Shown here piece by piece: positions 61,066 through 64,000 of a DNA stretch of 64,000 bases (the first letter of the stretch is position 1; every line of letters starts with the position of its first letter). The notes beneath the pieces were generated by a model. The model had not been told where the DNA came from and did no database searches. It saw only the letters and a program-made list of their open reading frames with translations. The position numbers were made by a program, and so were the translations under genes. The DNA comes from Streptomyces sp. NRRL S-1022 (GTDB taxonomy: Bacteria > Actinomycetota > Actinomycetes > Streptomycetales > Streptomycetaceae): the NCBI RefSeq assembly GCF_000720135.1, contig NZ_JOIU01000005.1:1-64000 (forward strand), in the 5' to 3' direction.

Positions 61066-62193
61066 ATGGTGTTCGGCTGGATCGACGAGCAGGCCGAGGC
61101 GCGCCGTCGCGCCGGACTCGTGCGCACCCTGCGCCCGCGCCCCGCCGACTCGCCGCTGCTGGACCTGGCGAGCAACGACTACCTGGGCCTGGCCCGCCAC
61201 CCGGAGGTCACCGAGGGCGCGGCCGCGGCCGCCCGCACCTGGGGCGGCGGCTCCACCGGGTCCCGGCTGGTCACCGGCACCACCGGGCTGCACACGGAGC
61301 TGGAGCGCGCGCTCGCGGAGTTCTGCGGCTTCGAGGCGGCCCTGGTGTTCTCCTCCGGGTACGCCGCCAACCTGGCCGCGGTCACCGCGCTCGGTCCGCA
61401 CGGTGCGCTGATCGTGTCCGACGCGGGCAACCACGCCTCCCTCATCGACGGCTGCCGGCTCGCCCGGGGCGAGCGGCAGGTCGTGGGCCACGCCGATCCC
61501 GAGGCCGTGCGCAAGGCCCTGGCCGGGCACGGGGGTCCGGCGATCGTCGTGTCCGACACGGTGTTCTCCGTCGACGGAGACGAGGCCCCGCTGGCCGAGC
61601 TGGCCGCGGCCTGCCGCGAGCACGGCGCGGGACTGGTCGTGGACGACGCGCACGGACTGGGCGTCCTGGGTGACGGCGGCCGGGGCGCGCCGTACGCGGC
61701 CGGGCTGGCGGGCGCCGAGGACGTGGTGGTCACGGCCACCCTGTCCAAGTCGCTGGGCAGTCAGGGCGGGGTGGTGCTGGGGCCGGCCCGGGTGGTCGAC
61801 CACCTGGTCAACGCGGCCCGGACGTTCATCTTCGACACCGGTCTGGCGCCGGCGGCGGCCGGTGCCGCGCTGGCGGCGCTGCGGCTGCTGGAGCGCGAAC
61901 CCGGCCGGGCGGCGCGGGCCCGCGAGGTGGCCGCGGAACTGCACGCGCGGCTGACCGCCGCGGGTCTGGAAGCGGTACGTCCGGACGCCGCGGTGGTCTC
62001 CGTGCGGGCTCCGTCCCCGGAGCAGGCGGTGCGCTGGGCGGCCGACTGCCGTACGGCAGGGCTGGCCGTGGGCTGTTTCCGCCCTCCCTCCGTGCCCGAC
62101 GGCATCTCGCGGCTGAGGCTGACCGCCCGCGCGGACCTCACCGGGGCGGAGATCGAGCGCGCTGTACGAGTTATCGGCGAAACGCGACCATGA
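61066..62193 (+). CDS. bioF: 8-amino-7-oxononanoate synthase
   Basis: The 375-residue alpha-oxoamine synthase has LDLASNDYLGLARHP, GSTGSRLVTGTTGLHTELE, VVDDAHGLGVLG and TATLSKSLGSQGG with PLP Lys228. It condenses pimeloyl-CoA or -ACP with alanine. ATG 61066 is preceded by GGAGGA. It is divergent from bioBAD; no bioC or bioH is adjacent, so pimelate supply must be encoded elsewhere. Confidence 0.95.
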   Translation: MVFGWIDEQAEARRRAGLVRTLRPRPADSPLLDLASNDYLGLARHPEVTEGAAAAARTWGGGSTGSRLVTGTTGLHTELERALAEFCGFEAALVFSSGYAANLAAVTALGPHGALIVSDAGNHASLIDGCRLARGERQVVGHADPEAVRKALAGHGGPAIVVSDTVFSVDGDEAPLAELAAACREHGAGLVVDDAHGLGVLGDGGRGAPYAAGLAGAEDVVVTATLSKSLGSQGGVVLGPARVVDHLVNAARTFIFDTGLAPAAAGAALAALRLLEREPGRAARAREVAAELHARLTAAGLEAVRPDAAVVSVRAPSPEQAVRWAADCRTAGLAVGCFRPPSVPDGISRLRLTARADLTGAEIERAVRVIGETRP

Positions 62194-62202
62194 GTCGGCG
62201 TG

Positions 62203-62214
62203 ACACGGCCGTGT
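62203..62214. terminator. palindrome after bioF
   Basis: ACACGGCCGTGT is a perfect 12-bp palindrome 10 bp after the bioF stop. It can form a small hairpin between bioF and the convergent DUF397 gene. Confidence 0.4.
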
Positions 62215-62250
62215 GTCGCCCGAGAGTGGTCAGATACTGATCGGTTCTGA

Positions 62251-62472
62251 TCAGAGTGCGGTCAGGAAACCCGTCCAGCTCCTGTGGGAGAAGAGCAGGG
62301 CGGGTCCGGTCGGCTGCTTCGAGTCGCGCACGGCGAGCAGTCCGGCCGCGGGGCCGGAGCGCGGCCGTGCCGTCTCCACGCAGTTGTTGGCTCCGGTGCT
62401 GTAGCTGCTGCGCAGCCAGCGCACCTCGTGCAGGTCGGTACTGGCAGGGACGTTCCGAGGCAGTACTGACAT
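62251..62472 (-). CDS. DUF397-domain protein
   Basis: The 73-residue protein has the DUF397 signature VRWLRSSYSTGANNCVETA and the VRDSKQPTGPALLFS end. These proteins accompany XRE-DUF5753 regulators in Streptomyces and are thought to act as their partner or antagonist. It starts 9 bp after the XRE gene stop on the same strand, so it is co-transcribed. Confidence 0.9.
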   Translation of the reverse strand: MSVLPRNVPASTDLHEVRWLRSSYSTGANNCVETARPRSGPAAGLLAVRDSKQPTGPALLFSHRSWTGFLTAL

Positions 62473-62481
62473 GGTGCCTCC

Positions 62482-63342
62482 TTACGCGCCGTCACCTATC
62501 CCGGCGATGTAGTCCAACGATTCCTCGGGGGAAAGGGCGTGGAACTGAAGGGTGTTGAAGGCCTCGGAGTAGGCCTTGAGGTCTTCTTTCCGTTCCAGGT
62601 AGAGGCTACTCGTCAACTGGTCGAGAACAACCACGTCCAGATCAGAAGTGCTCGGAAATGAGAAGATAACGAAAGGCCCGGTGAGGCCGACATGCGCTCC
62701 CGCGGCGAACGGCAGGACCTGCAGCCGTACCTGGGGCAGGCGCGCCGCCTCCATCAGCCGCTCCAGCTGCCGGGCCATCACCTCCGGACCGCCCACCTCG
62801 CGGCGCAGCACCGCCTCGTCCAGTACGGCGCTCAGCACCAGCGGCGGGTCCGAACGGAGCACGTCCTGCCTGGCCAGACGCACCTCCACCAGAGTGTCCA
62901 GGCGCTCCTCGTCCAGGTCCTTCACGGCCGCCCGGGTCACCGCGCGGGCGTACTCGGCGGTCTGCAGCAGCCCGGGCACCACCGTGGTCTCCAGGGTGCG
63001 CATCGCGCCGGCCTGCGACTCCAGGCTGATGAAATCGCGGTACGTGGGCGGCAGCACCCCGCGGTAGGCGTGCCACCAGCGGTGCCGGCTGCCCGCGTCC
63101 TCCGACCCCGCCAGCATCAGCAGCAACTCGCGCAGCTGCCTGTCCCGCACCCCGTAGGCGTCCAGCAGTAACCGCAGATCGGCCGGTTTCACCCCGCTGG
63201 CACCGGTCTCGATACGGCTCACCTTCGACTGGTGCCAGCCGACCAGCCGGGCCGCGTCACCGCTCGTGAGCCCGGCGCCGGTACGCAGCATGCGCAGTTC
63301 GGCGCCCAGTTTGCGGCGCCTTACCGCCGGACCGTTCTGCAT
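62482..63342 (-). CDS. XRE-family regulator with DUF5753 domain
   Basis: The 286-residue protein has an XRE helix-turn-helix (LGAELRMLRTGAGLTSGDAA, VGWHQSKVSRIETG) and the DUF5753 domain (FISLESQAGAMRTLETTVVP, LLQTAEYARAVTR, VYLERKEDL-like end). This is the WhiJ-like class of developmental regulators. It is co-transcribed with DUF397 and divergent from an RsbW-like ATPase gene. Confidence 0.92.
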   Translation of the reverse strand: MQNGPAVRRRKLGAELRMLRTGAGLTSGDAARLVGWHQSKVSRIETGASGVKPADLRLLLDAYGVRDRQLRELLLMLAGSEDAGSRHRWWHAYRGVLPPTYRDFISLESQAGAMRTLETTVVPGLLQTAEYARAVTRAAVKDLDEERLDTLVEVRLARQDVLRSDPPLVLSAVLDEAVLRREVGGPEVMARQLERLMEAARLPQVRLQVLPFAAGAHVGLTGPFVIFSFPSTSDLDVVVLDQLTSSLYLERKEDLKAYSEAFNTLQFHALSPEESLDYIAGIGDGA

Positions 63343-63413
63343 GGGCTTCTCCTTACTCCTTCCGGGCCGCCCACATACGGTCTCTCGTCGCAGAGTTCAC
63401 CGCTTCGGGCGAC

Positions 63414-63429
63414 AGATATATGCATATCT
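63414..63429. promoter_or_regulatory. A/T-rich dyad between the XRE and ATPase genes
   Basis: AGATAT-ATGC-ATATCT stands out in a very GC-rich context, 71 bp from the XRE start and 127 bp from the ATPase start. It may be an operator or a promoter core in the 213-bp divergent gap. Confidence 0.45.
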
Positions 63430-63555
63430 TGGTGGATGGCATCCCGTGACCGGCCCGGTGGTGGCAGTCTGGCGAGCAAGCACCAGTCCGGGACCGTACT
63501 CGAACCCCCCGCCGTCTGTCGGACCGCGGTCCCGTGGGAAAGGGACGACGTCGCC

Positions 63556-64000
63556 ATGGCAGACCACCTGGAAGCATCCGTCACTCTGCCGAGCGCCCCC
63601 GCCTCGGTCTCCGCCGCCCGCTCCTACGTCGTGGGCACCCTGGCGGAGTGGGGTCTGCCGTCGGACACCGAGACGGCCGACACCGTCCGGCTCATCGTCT
63701 CCGAACTCGCCACGAACGCCGTACAGCACACCTTCGGACAGTCACCCACCTTCACGGTCGACATCGCGCTGCACCATGACGAACACCTGCGCATCGGCGT
63801 CACGGACAGCCATCCCCGCCTCCCGAAGAGACTGCCCGCCGCCGTCCAGCAGGACAACGGGCGCGGCATGGTCATCATCCGCTGGCTCACCGCCGAGTGC
63901 GGCGGCAGACTCCGCATCCGCCCCACCCGCGAGGGTGGCAAGACGGTCTCCATCGAACTCCCCTGGAGCAGCCCGGCCGCCCCGGTCCCGGCGGGCCAGC
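63556..64000 (+). CDS. RsbW-like HATPase anti-sigma-type protein, 3' truncated by window edge
   Basis: The open frame from ATG 63556 (AGGGA upstream) runs to the window end without a stop, giving at least 148 residues. It has the N-box IVSELATNAVQHT and the G-box DNGRGMVIIRWLTA of the HATPase_c_2 group, with GGKTVSIELPW near the end of the domain. Such proteins bind or phosphorylate sigma or anti-anti-sigma partners. It forms a trio with the divergent XRE-DUF5753 and DUF397 genes. Confidence 0.9.
   Translation, partial: MADHLEASVTLPSAPASVSAARSYVVGTLAEWGLPSDTETADTVRLIVSELATNAVQHTFGQSPTFTVDIALHHDEHLRIGVTDSHPRLPKRLPAAVQQDNGRGMVIIRWLTAECGGRLRIRPTREGGKTVSIELPWSSPAAPVPAGQ

Noticed and set aside
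1..64000. tRNA, rRNA or insertion sequence
   Set aside because: No cloverleaf, rRNA-like stretch, transposase motif or terminal repeat was seen by eye; a tRNA scan was not possible.

Overview
High-GC DNA (roughly 70-75%) with strong third-position G/C bias, GTG starts, several promoters of the leaderless TAnnnT type and gene families such as DUF397, XRE-DUF5753 and ECF41 sigma factors point to a Streptomyces or close relative. About 60 protein genes are supported. I saw no rRNA, tRNA, CRISPR array, insertion sequence or prophage. Most of the window reads as chromosomal core or conserved accessory DNA, with one biosynthetic gene cluster end at the left edge.

Layout. 1-6998: the 3' end of a tightly coupled operon with an iterative-type polyketide synthase fragment (acyltransferase, dehydratase and 4'-phosphopantetheinyl transferase in one chain, cut by the window edge), a stand-alone acyl carrier protein, an alpha/beta hydrolase, a GT1 glycosyltransferase and a zinc-ribbon-like C-methyltransferase. 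7117-17452: housekeeping and accessory genes (DedA, gamma-carbonic anhydrase family, hexapeptide acyltransferase, EamA exporter with a divergent XRE-cupin regulator, YbaK-like deacylase, PobA, APC permease, CoA-binding protein, a cysteinyl-tRNA-synthetase-like protein without catalytic motifs, SixA, YigZ). 17558-21759: sbcD-sbcC. 21745-22470: broken gene remnants. 22471-26708: Lrp regulator, rhodanese, GNAT, a degenerate histidine phosphatase and a NarL-type two-component pair. 26718-29605: an operon of [3Fe-4S] ferredoxin, ferredoxin reductase and cytochrome P450, a complete class I P450 system.

29749-44278: a membrane protein, DUF885 peptidase-like protein, Lrp regulator divergent from a PLP sulfur-amino-acid lyase, an ACT-GNAT fusion, Tat-exported PhoD, hydrolase, NAD(P)-binding oxidoreductase divergent from an ECF41 sigma factor, a DasR-like GntR regulator, a ROK regulator and a second two-component pair, which sits next to a divergent ABC exporter (44386-46019). 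46083-55187: small protein, Mug, purB, SGNH hydrolase, two CNNM/CorC-type proteins, GNAT and a MacB/FtsX-type ABC system. 56206-57520: an RHH antitoxin-like protein with a degenerate Fic-like partner, then a methyltransferase. 57707-62193: the biotin locus (bioB-bioA-bioD in one direction, bioF divergent), where BioB carries an unusual Cys/His repeat tail. 62251-64000: the familiar Streptomyces trio of DUF397, XRE-DUF5753 regulator and RsbW-like ATPase (cut by the right edge).

The most interesting points are the left-edge polyketide/glycoside operon with its repeat linkers, the BioB Cys-Gly-Ser-His tail, the catalytically stripped CysRS-like protein, a probable CTG start for mug inside a 4-bp overlap with purB, and the dyad-containing 27-bp repeats between the ABC exporter and the Fic-like pair.
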